DNA of 44,936 nucleotides, taken from contig JACPPJ010000042.1 of the NCBI GenBank assembly GCA_016191085.1, forward strand, positions 1 to 44,936, read 5' to 3'. The notes under the pieces were generated by a model. The model did no database searches and was not told where the DNA came from. It was given only the letters and a program-made list of their open reading frames with translations. Origin of the DNA: Acidobacteriota bacterium (GTDB lineage: Bacteria > Acidobacteriota > Terriglobia > 2-12-FULL-54-10). Position numbers and translations under genes: made by a program. This document shows positions 16,614 through 24,643 of this stretch, one piece after another; position 1 is the stretch's first letter; every line of letters starts with the position of its first letter.

Positions 16614-17231
16614 TTATTTGAAAAACTTACGTGCCAGCACGCGCAGTGAGCCTCGGAGCAATTGCTCGAAGCTGCCGTCCGGGTTCTCGGTCCGGGCCTC
16701 GCGCAACGCATTTTCGGCTGCGAGCCGCACGTATCCCAGGTTCGTCAAAGCCGAGAGTACGTCTTCTTCGGTGCTCGTCTCTGCCGCCGGGACCGCTTGA
16801 TGGCGGGCAACGGCTTCTTCCAGTACCAAACCGCTTAGTTTATCTCTCAATTCCAGAATCAAACGCTCCGCCGTCTTGCGTCCCACTCCCGGAATGTGGA
16901 TCAGCCGCTCCACGTTACCCTTTTGGATCGCCGGAATCAGTTCACTGCTTTCGAGACCCGACAATATGGTGATCGCCAGTTTCGGTCCTACACCGGAGAC
17001 GCCGATCAGTTTTTCGAACAAGCTCTTCTCCTGCTCAGTGCGAAAACCGTAGAGGGCCAAGTTGTCTTCGCGGAGGTGCGTGTAAATGTGCAGGACGGTG
17101 TCGCTGCCCGGCTCGCCCAGTTCATAGAATGTAGAAACGGGAATGGAAACCCCGTAACCTACACCCGCGGCCTCGACCACCACGTAGCTGGCTTTCTTGG
17201 AGAGTAGTTTGCCTCGCAGATGCGCGATCAT
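16614..17231 (-). CDS. ruvA: Holliday junction DNA-binding protein RuvA
   Basis: RuvA tetramers bind four-way junctions and load RuvB. The 205-residue protein has the N-terminal OB fold (MIAHLRGKLLSKKASYVVVE), two helix-hairpin-helix motifs (LIGVSGVGPKLAITILSGL and LIHIPGVGRKTAERLILEL) and the C-terminal RuvB-binding domain (DVLSALTNLGYVRLAAENAL). No ribosome binding site is evident. The upstream gap to the carboxylase gene contains short tandem copies of AGCGGTC and GCTGAT-type sequence. It heads a minus-strand run with the JAMM gene and ruvB. Confidence 0.95.
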   Translation of the reverse strand: MIAHLRGKLLSKKASYVVVEAAGVGYGVSIPVSTFYELGEPGSDTVLHIYTHLREDNLALYGFRTEQEKSLFEKLIGVSGVGPKLAITILSGLESSELIPAIQKGNVERLIHIPGVGRKTAERLILELRDKLSGLVLEEAVARHQAVPAAETSTEEDVLSALTNLGYVRLAAENALREARTENPDGSFEQLLRGSLRVLARKFFK

Positions 17232-17302
17232 GAAGATAGCTTTCAGCGGTCAGCGGTCAGCAAGCAGCGGCTGAATGCTGATTGCCGAAGCTGATAGCTT
17301 CT

Positions 17303-18856
17303 CTACACCGGCATGATGCCATGTTTTTTCCGTGGCCGCTCTTCCTTTTTGCTGCGCAGGAATTCAAGAGCCTGAATCAGACGCAGACGTGTTTCGGAGG
17401 GCTGAATCACGGCTTGCGCGAACTGCTTGGCGGCAGCCTCAAATGGGCCGCTGAACCGCTCGTTGTATTCCGCGATTTTCTCCTGCCGCGTTTTCTCGGG
17501 ATCGGGCGAGCTCTCGATTTCCTGCCGATACAGGAAGGTCACCGCGCCGGCCGCGCCCATCACCGCGAGTTCCACTCCGGGCCAGACCAGCACCTGGTCC
17601 GCACCCATCTCGCGCGTGCACATGGCCTGCTTGGCGCCGCCGTAACCTTTGCGGAGATAAACGGTGAGCTTCGGAACGGTCGCCTCCGAGTAGGAGTAAA
17701 GCATCTTGGCCCCGTGCCGGATAATTCCCTTTTGTTCCTGCTTCAATCCCGGCAGGTAACCAGGGATATCGACCAGGTTGATGATAGGAATGTTGAACGC
17801 ATCGCAGAATCGGATGAAGCGTGAGGCTTTGTCTGAACAGTCCACGTCCAGGCTGCCGCCCAGATACATCGGCTGATTTGCGACAATGCCGATCGCCCAG
17901 CCGTCAAGCCGCGCAAATCCCACGACGATGTTTTTCGCGAATCGGGGCTTCACCTCGTAAAATTCGCCGGAATCCACTATGCGGTGAATCACGTCCTTCA
18001 CGTTGTAAAGCTTCCTGGAATCGGCGGGAACGATGCGTTCGAAGTCTTCGATCAGGCGCCCGGAGAAATCGCTCGTCTCCACGTGGCGCGGCGGTTCGGA
18101 ACAGTTCAGAGGCAGAAAGCTGATCAGCTTGCGAATATGCTCCATGCATGCCTCGTCATTGTCCGCCACCATGTCGGCGACGCCCGAAACCTCTGAGTGG
18201 AGCTTCCACCCTCCAAGCTGCTCCATGGTTACATCTTCGCCCGTGACCGCCTTAATGACGGGCGGGCTGGTGATGAACATCTGGCTGGTGTTCTTGACCA
18301 TGAAGATGAAATCCGTCAGCGCAGGACAATAAGCGGCTACTCCGATGCAGGGTCCCATAATGGCCGAAATCTGCGGGATCACGCCGGACGTGATGCTGTT
18401 CTCGTAAAACATCTTGCCGATGACGCGCGTGGTGTCGAGTCCTTCCTGCACGCGCGCGCCCAGCGAATCGTACAGTCCGATCAATGGCACGCCCAACTTG
18501 CGCGCCGTTTCAGTCGCATAGCCGATCTTGGCTCCGTGCACTGCGCCCACAGTGCCGGCCAGGACAGTGCGGTCTTGAGCGAATACGTAAACGCCCCTGC
18601 CTTCGATTTTGCCAAAGCCGATCACCACGCCGTCGGTAGGCTCGCGTTTTTCAGCCATGCCGAATTCGATGCACGGCGATTCGGCGAGCATGAACTCCTC
18701 GACGAATGTGCCGGGGTCGAGAAGCTTTGCGATGCGTTCGCGAGCAGTCCACTTGCCTTCGGTGTGCTGCTTTTCAACGGCCTTGGCATCGCCGTGCAGC
18801 GCTCTTTCTTCCAGCGCGGCTAGTTTCTTCTGGAAATCAATCGGAGGGTTTGACAT
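17303..18856 (-). CDS. Acyl-CoA carboxylase, carboxyltransferase (beta) subunit, propionyl-CoA carboxylase type
   Basis: This 517-residue biotin-dependent carboxyltransferase moves CO2 from carboxybiotin to an acyl-CoA, most likely propionyl-CoA, giving methylmalonyl-CoA. Both crotonase-like halves are present. The N half has GTVGAVHGAKI and LYDSLGARVQEGLD, where the oxyanion-hole glycines lie. The C half has NQPMYLGGSLDVD, NLVDIPGYLPGLKQE, RKGYGGAKQAM and MGAAGAVTFLYRQE. The closest families are PccB, AccD5 and the methylmalonyl-CoA decarboxylase alpha subunit; the acyl preference cannot be fixed by eye. The biotinylated and biotin carboxylase subunits are not in the window. It starts nine bases after the stop of the secreted protein gene upstream, so they are probably one transcript. 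Confidence 0.9.
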   Translation of the reverse strand: MSNPPIDFQKKLAALEERALHGDAKAVEKQHTEGKWTARERIAKLLDPGTFVEEFMLAESPCIEFGMAEKREPTDGVVIGFGKIEGRGVYVFAQDRTVLAGTVGAVHGAKIGYATETARKLGVPLIGLYDSLGARVQEGLDTTRVIGKMFYENSITSGVIPQISAIMGPCIGVAAYCPALTDFIFMVKNTSQMFITSPPVIKAVTGEDVTMEQLGGWKLHSEVSGVADMVADNDEACMEHIRKLISFLPLNCSEPPRHVETSDFSGRLIEDFERIVPADSRKLYNVKDVIHRIVDSGEFYEVKPRFAKNIVVGFARLDGWAIGIVANQPMYLGGSLDVDCSDKASRFIRFCDAFNIPIINLVDIPGYLPGLKQEQKGIIRHGAKMLYSYSEATVPKLTVYLRKGYGGAKQAMCTREMGADQVLVWPGVELAVMGAAGAVTFLYRQEIESSPDPEKTRQEKIAEYNERFSGPFEAAAKQFAQAVIQPSETRLRLIQALEFLRSKKEERPRKKHGIMPV

Positions 18857-18865
18857 GAGCGCTGG

Positions 18866-19525
18866 TTACTTCTTCTCCTTCTTCTCCTTCGCTTTTTTGG
18901 GCGCTTTCAACGGGATGTCCATGCCTTGCGGCTCCTCAATAACTTCAATGCTGCCGCGTTCGGGATTGGAGACCCAAAAGGTTGTGGTCTGACGCAGCAA
19001 TTCCTCCACGCGGCGGAATTTCTCGAACGGCGGACCTTGCCGTTTCCAGAGGGATGGCTCTTGGACGTTGAACCGCCTTAGCCGCCCATCCACGTCGAGA
19101 GTGGCAATGTTGTTGCCGGAGAAACGCTCGCTTTCAGTCATCTCATCCAAAACACCGGTCAGTGGAGTGAGGCGCGACACGATCCGGTCTCCACTGCCAT
19201 CGGGGCCGGAATACGTGATCCTTCCCTTCCGCTCATCGATTTTGTAACTGTTGCCGGCAGCGCGAAATTCGGCCGAGTTTTTCGTGATGGTACCGCCCTC
19301 GATGGGCACGAATTTGATCATCCGCATCCAACCCGTCACGTTGTTCCCATTGATATCCATGAGAATAACTGTGCCGATCGTCTTTTGCTTCAGATCCACC
19401 ACACCTTCGTACACGCGGCGGTTAGCGGAATCTGATTGAGAGCGAACAGGGGGCGTCCCGGCAATACCCACGAATGACAAAGCGAGCACGAGCAGCAGCA
19501 GGCGAGCTCTGATGCGGTCGCTCAT
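18866..19525 (-). CDS. Secreted protein of unknown function with a Lys-rich tail
   Basis: The protein has 219 residues. A signal peptide is clear: basic RIRAR, hydrophobic LLLLVLALSFVGIAG and a likely cleavage near RSQS. The mature part looks like a beta-rich domain (VYEGVVDLKQKTIGTVILMD; GRITYSGPDGSGDRIVSRL). It ends in an unusual run KAPKKAKEKKEKK. I do not recognise the family. The start at 19525 is preceded by AAAGGAGT at a good distance; an ATG 99 bases further upstream lacks such a site. It is the first gene of a minus-strand pair with the acyl-CoA carboxylase subunit, but nothing ties it to that enzyme functionally. Confidence 0.75.
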   Translation of the reverse strand: MSDRIRARLLLLVLALSFVGIAGTPPVRSQSDSANRRVYEGVVDLKQKTIGTVILMDINGNNVTGWMRMIKFVPIEGGTITKNSAEFRAAGNSYKIDERKGRITYSGPDGSGDRIVSRLTPLTGVLDEMTESERFSGNNIATLDVDGRLRRFNVQEPSLWKRQGPPFEKFRRVEELLRQTTTFWVSNPERGSIEVIEEPQGMDIPLKAPKKAKEKKEKK

Positions 19526-19677
19526 CGGGACTCCTTTCTTCCGGACTTGTTTATCTTTTGCTTCAAGCGATTCATTGTAACTAATAATCGGAGTCCCTCG
19601 CCAGCAAAGGGGGTAAAATGTCATTAGGGCGTAGCGAAATAGGCTTGTTTTTCTTACGAATCGAGGAACATTCCCGC

Positions 19678-19683
19678 TATACT
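19678..19683 (+). promoter_or_regulatory. -10 box (TATACT) upstream of the polysaccharide cluster
   Basis: TATACT lies 73 bases before the rfbD start in the 231-base divergent gap 19526-19756. The -35 region is weak: TTACGA with an 18-base spacer is the best match. It would drive the rfbD-led plus-strand cluster. No ribosome binding site is visible before rfbD. Confidence 0.35.
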
Positions 19684-19756
19684 ATGATGTTTTCGCACGG
19701 TATGCACCGGTCCGCTCTGCGTTGAGACCAGGTGCGCGGACATCGCACACACTCTG

Positions 19757-20635
19757 ATGCGCATCTTAATCACAGGAGCGGGCGGAATGCTGGGCAGTGA
19801 CCTCATGCCTGTGCTCGCTCAGGAGCATGTCGTGTTAGGGCTGGATCACGCTGCCTGCGACATCACGGACGAAAATGTAACGCGCAGCATCGTTGAAGAC
19901 TGGCGCCCGGAGTTGATCGTGAACTGTGCTGCATTTCCCGACGTGGACGGTTGTGAGCGCGATCCGGAGCGGGCGTTTGCCGTGAATGCTCGCGGCGCGG
20001 GGAACGTGGCGCGAGCCGCCGAAACGGTCGGCGCCCGCTTGTATCACATCAGCACCGATTACGTGTTTGACGGCACGAAGCGCTCACCTTACAACGAAGA
20101 CGATCCCGTGAACCCCGTCAGTATCTACGGACAAAGCAAGCTGGAGGGCGAAAAGCAAGTTCTCGGGAACGGCTCCGGGAGCCGCCACCTGATCCTGAGA
20201 ACCTCCTGGCTTTACGGCATCCACAAAACTAATTTCGTGGACAGGACTCTGGAGCAGGCAAGAATAAAGGACGAACTGCAGTTCGTCGCTGATCAGATTG
20301 CATGCCCCACCTGGACGCTGCACCTGTCGCAGAAAATCGCCGAGCTGGTGCGGACCGGCACGTCCGGCATTATGCACGCGGCGGGCAGCGGCGAATGTTC
20401 GCGGCAGGAGTTTGCGGCCTATATCGTTCAGCAACTCGGGCGGTCCATTCCAGTGAAACCGCTCACGTGGGCGCAACTCAATTTGCCGGCCACACGGCCC
20501 GCGTATTCCGTTATGGGGGCTAGAGGTCTTGAGAAGGCGGGTCTGGCGCCGCTGCCTCACTGGGAACAAGCAGTGGATGAGTACATGCGCGTGCGGCAGG
20601 CGGTTCCGGCGATCTCGATTGCCAGTAGGATGTAG
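19757..20635 (+). CDS. rfbD: dTDP-4-dehydrorhamnose reductase
   Basis: RfbD (RmlD) makes the last step to dTDP-L-rhamnose, reducing dTDP-4-dehydrorhamnose with NAD(P)H. The 292-residue SDR protein has the nucleotide-binding ITGAGGMLGSDL, the HISTDYVFDGTKRSPYNEDD motif typical of RmlD and the catalytic Tyr/Lys in YGQSKLEGE. RTSWLYGIHKTNFV and TWTLHLSQKIAEL complete the family pattern. It is the first gene of the polysaccharide cluster, so rhamnose is a likely component of the polymer. The partners rfbA, rfbB and rfbC are not in the window and must lie elsewhere. Confidence 0.93.
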   Translation: MRILITGAGGMLGSDLMPVLAQEHVVLGLDHAACDITDENVTRSIVEDWRPELIVNCAAFPDVDGCERDPERAFAVNARGAGNVARAAETVGARLYHISTDYVFDGTKRSPYNEDDPVNPVSIYGQSKLEGEKQVLGNGSGSRHLILRTSWLYGIHKTNFVDRTLEQARIKDELQFVADQIACPTWTLHLSQKIAELVRTGTSGIMHAAGSGECSRQEFAAYIVQQLGRSIPVKPLTWAQLNLPATRPAYSVMGARGLEKAGLAPLPHWEQAVDEYMRVRQAVPAISIASRM

Positions 20636-20711
20636 CAAGACCCGAATTCACCTACAAGGAGTGCCGAGCACCAACTCAACAGCTTGCAGAATCACCTCAG
20701 TGCCTCAACGT

Positions 20712-21896
20712 ATGAAGCCCCGCATCCTGATCGTTTCACCAGTAACGCCGTACCCTGTCTACCACGGGGCAGGAAGCGCTATCTACGGATACATCCGCGC
20801 ATTGCGCGAGGTGTTCGATATCACTTTCGCCGGTTTCTGCCCCCAGAAGTTCCAGCAGCAGGCACAGGCCGGGCTCGACGAACTTTGCAATAAGGCTCTG
20901 TTGTTCGACCCGCCTCCGTCGCGCAACTTGGACGCATTCTCGAGCGTCCCGTTCCTATTTTCGAATCTGCAGAGCAACGATATGCGCCGCGCGGTAGATC
21001 GGATTTTGAAGGAAGATTCTCCCGACGCAGTGCAGATCGAGTATCTGGGAATGGCGGATTACGCGCAGAGTGCCCGCTGCCCTCGCATTATTCGCGCCCA
21101 CGTCCAGGAGTGGTGGCACTATTACCTGAACTGGAAGCACACTCGCGGGTTGCGCAAACGTCTGGAGAACCTCTTCTGGACTCTCGATTCGATTCGACAT
21201 AATCGCGCCACTCTGGAGAGTTTCGATTGGGTGCTGGTGACTTCCGAAGAGGAGCGCCAGCGCGCATTGGAGTTGGCGCCCAAAGCTCGCGCCGAAGCAT
21301 TGCCGTTTATGTTGATGGATTGCGAGCAGTTTGAGCCGGCTCCGTTGCCCCCTAGCGATCCGCACATGGTTTTCGTGGGCTTCCTTCCACATACACCAAA
21401 CGCGGATGCTCTTGAATACTTCATCCGCGAGGAGCTTCCGTTGGTTCGCGCTCAAGAGACCGCCGCGCGGCTGACGGTGGCAGGAGAAGGAGCGTCGAAT
21501 TACCTCAAGGGCCTGATGCACGACCAGCGGGTGGACTATCTAGGTTATGTCGAAGAGATCTGGGAAATTTACTGGCGAGCCAGAGTGTACATCGCGCCGG
21601 TGACGAGCGGCGGAGGCATCCGCACCAAGATCATTGAAGCCATGGCGGCAGGAGTTCCGGTCGTGTCGAACTCTTTCGCGCCGCAGGGCCTTGGGCTGCT
21701 GCCCGGTCATCATCTCGCCGTTTGCGACACACCGCAAGAATCCGCCTCCGCCATTGTGCGGTTGTTTCGCGATGACTCCTATTGGAACCGCATGCGGAAC
21801 TCCGCACGTGCATTAGTAGAGAACTCATTTGGCCTGCAGCGGCTTGCACCCGTGATTCAGGCAAGATACTTGCGTTTTCTGGAAGAAGCTGCATGA
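20712..21896 (+). CDS. Glycosyltransferase family 4-type enzyme
   Basis: This 394-residue GT-B enzyme has an N-terminal acceptor half beginning RILIVSPVTPYPVYHGAGSA, a linker with HMVFVGFLPHTPNADALEYF, and a C-terminal donor half with GGGIRTKIIEAMAAGVPVVS, the GT4 motif that binds the nucleotide sugar. The start at 20712 puts the first beta strand right after the Met. Upstream in-frame GTG codons at 20700 and 20661 are possible alternatives, since no good ribosome binding site lies before 20712. The last four bases overlap the next gene (ATGA). Specificity is unknown; transfer to a growing surface polysaccharide is inferred from the cluster. Confidence 0.87.
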   Translation: MKPRILIVSPVTPYPVYHGAGSAIYGYIRALREVFDITFAGFCPQKFQQQAQAGLDELCNKALLFDPPPSRNLDAFSSVPFLFSNLQSNDMRRAVDRILKEDSPDAVQIEYLGMADYAQSARCPRIIRAHVQEWWHYYLNWKHTRGLRKRLENLFWTLDSIRHNRATLESFDWVLVTSEEERQRALELAPKARAEALPFMLMDCEQFEPAPLPPSDPHMVFVGFLPHTPNADALEYFIREELPLVRAQETAARLTVAGEGASNYLKGLMHDQRVDYLGYVEEIWEIYWRARVYIAPVTSGGGIRTKIIEAMAAGVPVVSNSFAPQGLGLLPGHHLAVCDTPQESASAIVRLFRDDSYWNRMRNSARALVENSFGLQRLAPVIQARYLRFLEEAA

Positions 21897-23914
21897 AGAG
21901 GTTTGTTTATATTGCGAGTGGCTCTCCAGCGGGAACGGCTGCGGATATGGCGCGGCTGCCCTCACAGAACTATGGCGTGCCGTGTCGCGTTGTTGCTCCC
22001 GCTAGCGTGGCAGCCTCTATCATGGACGCTCTGAATCTCTCTCCAGGAGAGATGATCTCCTGCAGTTCCTCTTCATTCGCGGCGGTATGGTTCCGCCTTT
22101 CGATGTTCCTCAGGTTCTCTCTCCAGTCGCATGTCATTTGTTGCAAATCATCCGGAGGCCCACGCTGGCTGAAACTGCTGGCGCTGCTGCTTCCTGGGAA
22201 ATTGTATTTCGTAGAGTCGAATCAACCGCCGCAGCATTGCAGCCGGTTGCAACTGGTCCGGGCTGCAATAGCGGGCCAGGGACCGTGGTGCGTTTTTGCG
22301 TCCGCCTCCACGGCGCGACTCCAGCAGATTGTCACAAATTTTCGCGAACGGTACCCGCATGCTCGACTGCACGGCGTGCTGCGGTCTCCAGCCGATCCTG
22401 TCATCGCGAGCTTTTTCGATACTTGGCAGGAGGTTCGTGGCACGCGGGTTGCTGCCATAGCCGCACTCCTGCCGCGCTGCCTCGGCAAGCGTCGTTTTCA
22501 GGGCATTGTGCTGCCGTGCACCGCTGAAGGCGGCGCGGCGCTGAAGTGGATAGCATGGCTGCTTCCCATCTGGCGCATTGAAGCGTACAACGAGCAACTC
22601 GATGTCTTTTTCGGGCGGAATCCTTTACTGATGTTGAAGCATGCGGTCTGGCGTATGCGACAGCGGCGCGACCGTGTGCGTTACGAAACGGCGTGGCACC
22701 ATTTCTCACTGCCAGTCGTTATCATCGGTTCAGCATCCGGTTATTACTTGAAGAAAATCATCCCAGCAGTTCGGGCCGCATTTCCTGGTGTTCAGCTTCA
22801 CGGGATAATCCCGCGCTCTCTGGAGCGGCCTACTGAGGGCCTATTTGAAGCGCGCACTATTTTGGAGCCGGGAATCTTCGGCGCGCTGCGACAATGCTGG
22901 AGGCTTTCACGCCGTCAGTTCCAAGCTTGCATCATTCCCTGCACGACAGAGCCGTATCTTCGCATGCATTTGCTGGGTTGGCTGCCGCTGTTCGGACCGC
23001 GTTATATTTACAACGAATTCGGCGACGGCTTTCCGGTCCGAAATACAAGAATGCTCCTCCGTCACTTCACGTGGCGACTGCGAGAGCTTCTTTCATTTCA
23101 GATCGCCTCATCTGCTGCCGGGCGGACAGCGGCCGTTCGCCTGATGCATCTATCGGTTTATCCACTCCGCTTGATGCTCGGCTTGGGCGTGCTTCTGAGG
23201 GTCAGGTTGGCGTCTCGCGTGCGCCGTCTGCAACAGACCGGCGAGCACGCGCGCCCAATCCGCCGCGCAGTGGTGGACATGATCTATCTCGGCGGCGAGG
23301 CCACGCCGCCGCCTTTTGAGCTTCCGCGTACGCGTGGGAACATTGTCGTTCGCGTGGCAGCACGCGTGACCAGTCGGTATGGAACGGATCGTGTCCGGCA
23401 GATGAACGCGGCTATTGCAGCCAGCGACGCCGACTTCGTTTGCCTAATGGACTCCTGTTCCCGCGCCGCGAGTGATTACTGGCTCGATGCGCTGTTGCAA
23501 TGCTTTGATGAAGCGACAGCACAGGTGGGACCGCAAATCGTAAACGCCGTCGATGGCAGCGTGGTCCGTGGAGGGATCATTGGACGTGAGCTGAAATCGC
23601 AATGGAACTCCGATCATGCCGTCTGCTGGGACAGGCGCCCGGAGTGGCTGGGCGTCGACTTGCTCCCTTGGGTTTGCGTCGTGGTCCGCCGGAGTGTATT
23701 TTTAGAGGCAGGTTATTTCAGCCGCGAGTGCGGCTCGGACGCCTCAATGCCTGTCGATGCTGATTTCTGCAGGCGTTTGGCGTCAAACGGCTGGCGCTCG
23801 ATATGCAATCAAAATGTGACGGTTTTCTATCCGGCTGGAAGCGCGAACAAGAGCGAGCTGCAACCAACGGTTCGCATCGCGGAAACGTTCGAAACTCCGG
23901 AGGTCGGGAGTTGA
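21893..23914 (+). CDS. Putative polysaccharide-synthesis protein with three tandem repeat units and a GT2-like C-terminal domain
   Basis: The protein has 673 residues. Residues 1-115, 131-250 and 274-395 look like three copies of one unit. Each copy starts with a strand ending in a small-residue loop (VYIASGSPAG; CVFASAST; VIIGSASG). A helix and strand follow (RLHGVLR; QLHGIIP). Later come a strand and turn (VICCKSS; IVLPCTAE; IIPCTTE), then a helix with LLP/WLP, and an NE- or ESN-containing strand. From about 455 the sequence resembles a GT2 domain: DADFVCLMDSCS in place of the usual DxD, and VDADFCRRLASNGW in place of the ED-D motif. I do not know a named family with this build. The start overlaps the previous stop (ATGA). 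Confidence 0.7.
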   Translation: MKRFVYIASGSPAGTAADMARLPSQNYGVPCRVVAPASVAASIMDALNLSPGEMISCSSSSFAAVWFRLSMFLRFSLQSHVICCKSSGGPRWLKLLALLLPGKLYFVESNQPPQHCSRLQLVRAAIAGQGPWCVFASASTARLQQIVTNFRERYPHARLHGVLRSPADPVIASFFDTWQEVRGTRVAAIAALLPRCLGKRRFQGIVLPCTAEGGAALKWIAWLLPIWRIEAYNEQLDVFFGRNPLLMLKHAVWRMRQRRDRVRYETAWHHFSLPVVIIGSASGYYLKKIIPAVRAAFPGVQLHGIIPRSLERPTEGLFEARTILEPGIFGALRQCWRLSRRQFQACIIPCTTEPYLRMHLLGWLPLFGPRYIYNEFGDGFPVRNTRMLLRHFTWRLRELLSFQIASSAAGRTAAVRLMHLSVYPLRLMLGLGVLLRVRLASRVRRLQQTGEHARPIRRAVVDMIYLGGEATPPPFELPRTRGNIVVRVAARVTSRYGTDRVRQMNAAIAASDADFVCLMDSCSRAASDYWLDALLQCFDEATAQVGPQIVNAVDGSVVRGGIIGRELKSQWNSDHAVCWDRRPEWLGVDLLPWVCVVVRRSVFLEAGYFSRECGSDASMPVDADFCRRLASNGWRSICNQNVTVFYPAGSANKSELQPTVRIAETFETPEVGS

Positions 23915-24630
23915 TGCGCGTGTTAAGAGTTTTGGGATTGGCTGTGGCGTTGTTGATAGGTTCATTGGCCGCGCCCCTGTTGCGCGCGCAGGAACTGCCC
24001 AAATCCCTTCCCGCGCTTTCATCCGGAGAGACGCTGCGGTTCCGGCTATTATGGCCGAGCGGGATTGCATTGGGAGAGGCTGTCATATCATCGACCGCCG
24101 GACAGAATGAGTTGCACTTTGAAATGCGAATAGAAGCTGACTTGCCCGTGCGGCGAATCTCAGGCTCCGTTACAGCGTCGGCAACGCGCGATGGTCTTTG
24201 CTCATTGAAATATCACCGCAAGATGATCGAGGGCCCCAAAACGTCAGAAGAAAAAATAGATTTCGACCAAAAGAACCACCAGGCGATCAGAATGCTGGGT
24301 GGACAGACAACCACTGTTCCAATCGCGGCGTGCGCGCGAGACCCGCTGACCTTTTTGTATTACTACCGCAACCAACTCGCGGCGGGCTCAACAGCCGACA
24401 CCGCCAGCTTTTTCCTGGGATCTGAGCGCAGCCTCGAGGTGAAACCGGCAGGAACCGAGACGGTTACAGTCAGCGGACGCGAGCGGCAGGCGGAGAAATT
24501 TCTGGTCACCTACCATAGCCGGAACTCGGCTAAAACGTTCGAGCTGTGGTTTTCTTCCGATTCGCGCCGTGAACCTGTATTGGTCCGCCTGCCCTCTCCA
24601 TTGGCAGTCTTCTCCGCCGAGCTGGAGTGA
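23914..24630 (+). CDS. DUF3108 domain-containing exported protein
   Basis: The 238-residue protein has a signal peptide (VLGLAVALLIGSLAAPLLRAQ). The mature part fits DUF3108: SGETLRFRLLWPSGIALGEA near the start, ASATRDGLCSLKYHR, EEKIDFDQKNHQAI, then ACARDPLTFLYYYRNQL and FELWFSSDSRREPVLVRL. DUF3108 proteins are beta-barrel-like periplasmic or outer-membrane-associated proteins of unknown role, often near envelope genes. The start codon shares a base with the preceding stop (TGATG), with GGAGGTCGGGAG upstream. It lies inside the polysaccharide cluster, so an envelope role is reasonable but not shown. Confidence 0.8.
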   Translation: MRVLRVLGLAVALLIGSLAAPLLRAQELPKSLPALSSGETLRFRLLWPSGIALGEAVISSTAGQNELHFEMRIEADLPVRRISGSVTASATRDGLCSLKYHRKMIEGPKTSEEKIDFDQKNHQAIRMLGGQTTTVPIAACARDPLTFLYYYRNQLAAGSTADTASFFLGSERSLEVKPAGTETVTVSGRERQAEKFLVTYHSRNSAKTFELWFSSDSRREPVLVRLPSPLAVFSAELE

Positions 24631-24643
24631 AAGTTTTCCAGCC

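Noticed and set aside
19526..19756. Riboswitch or tRNA in the divergent gap
   Set aside because: No cloverleaf or conserved riboswitch core could be traced; only promoter-like sequence is visible.
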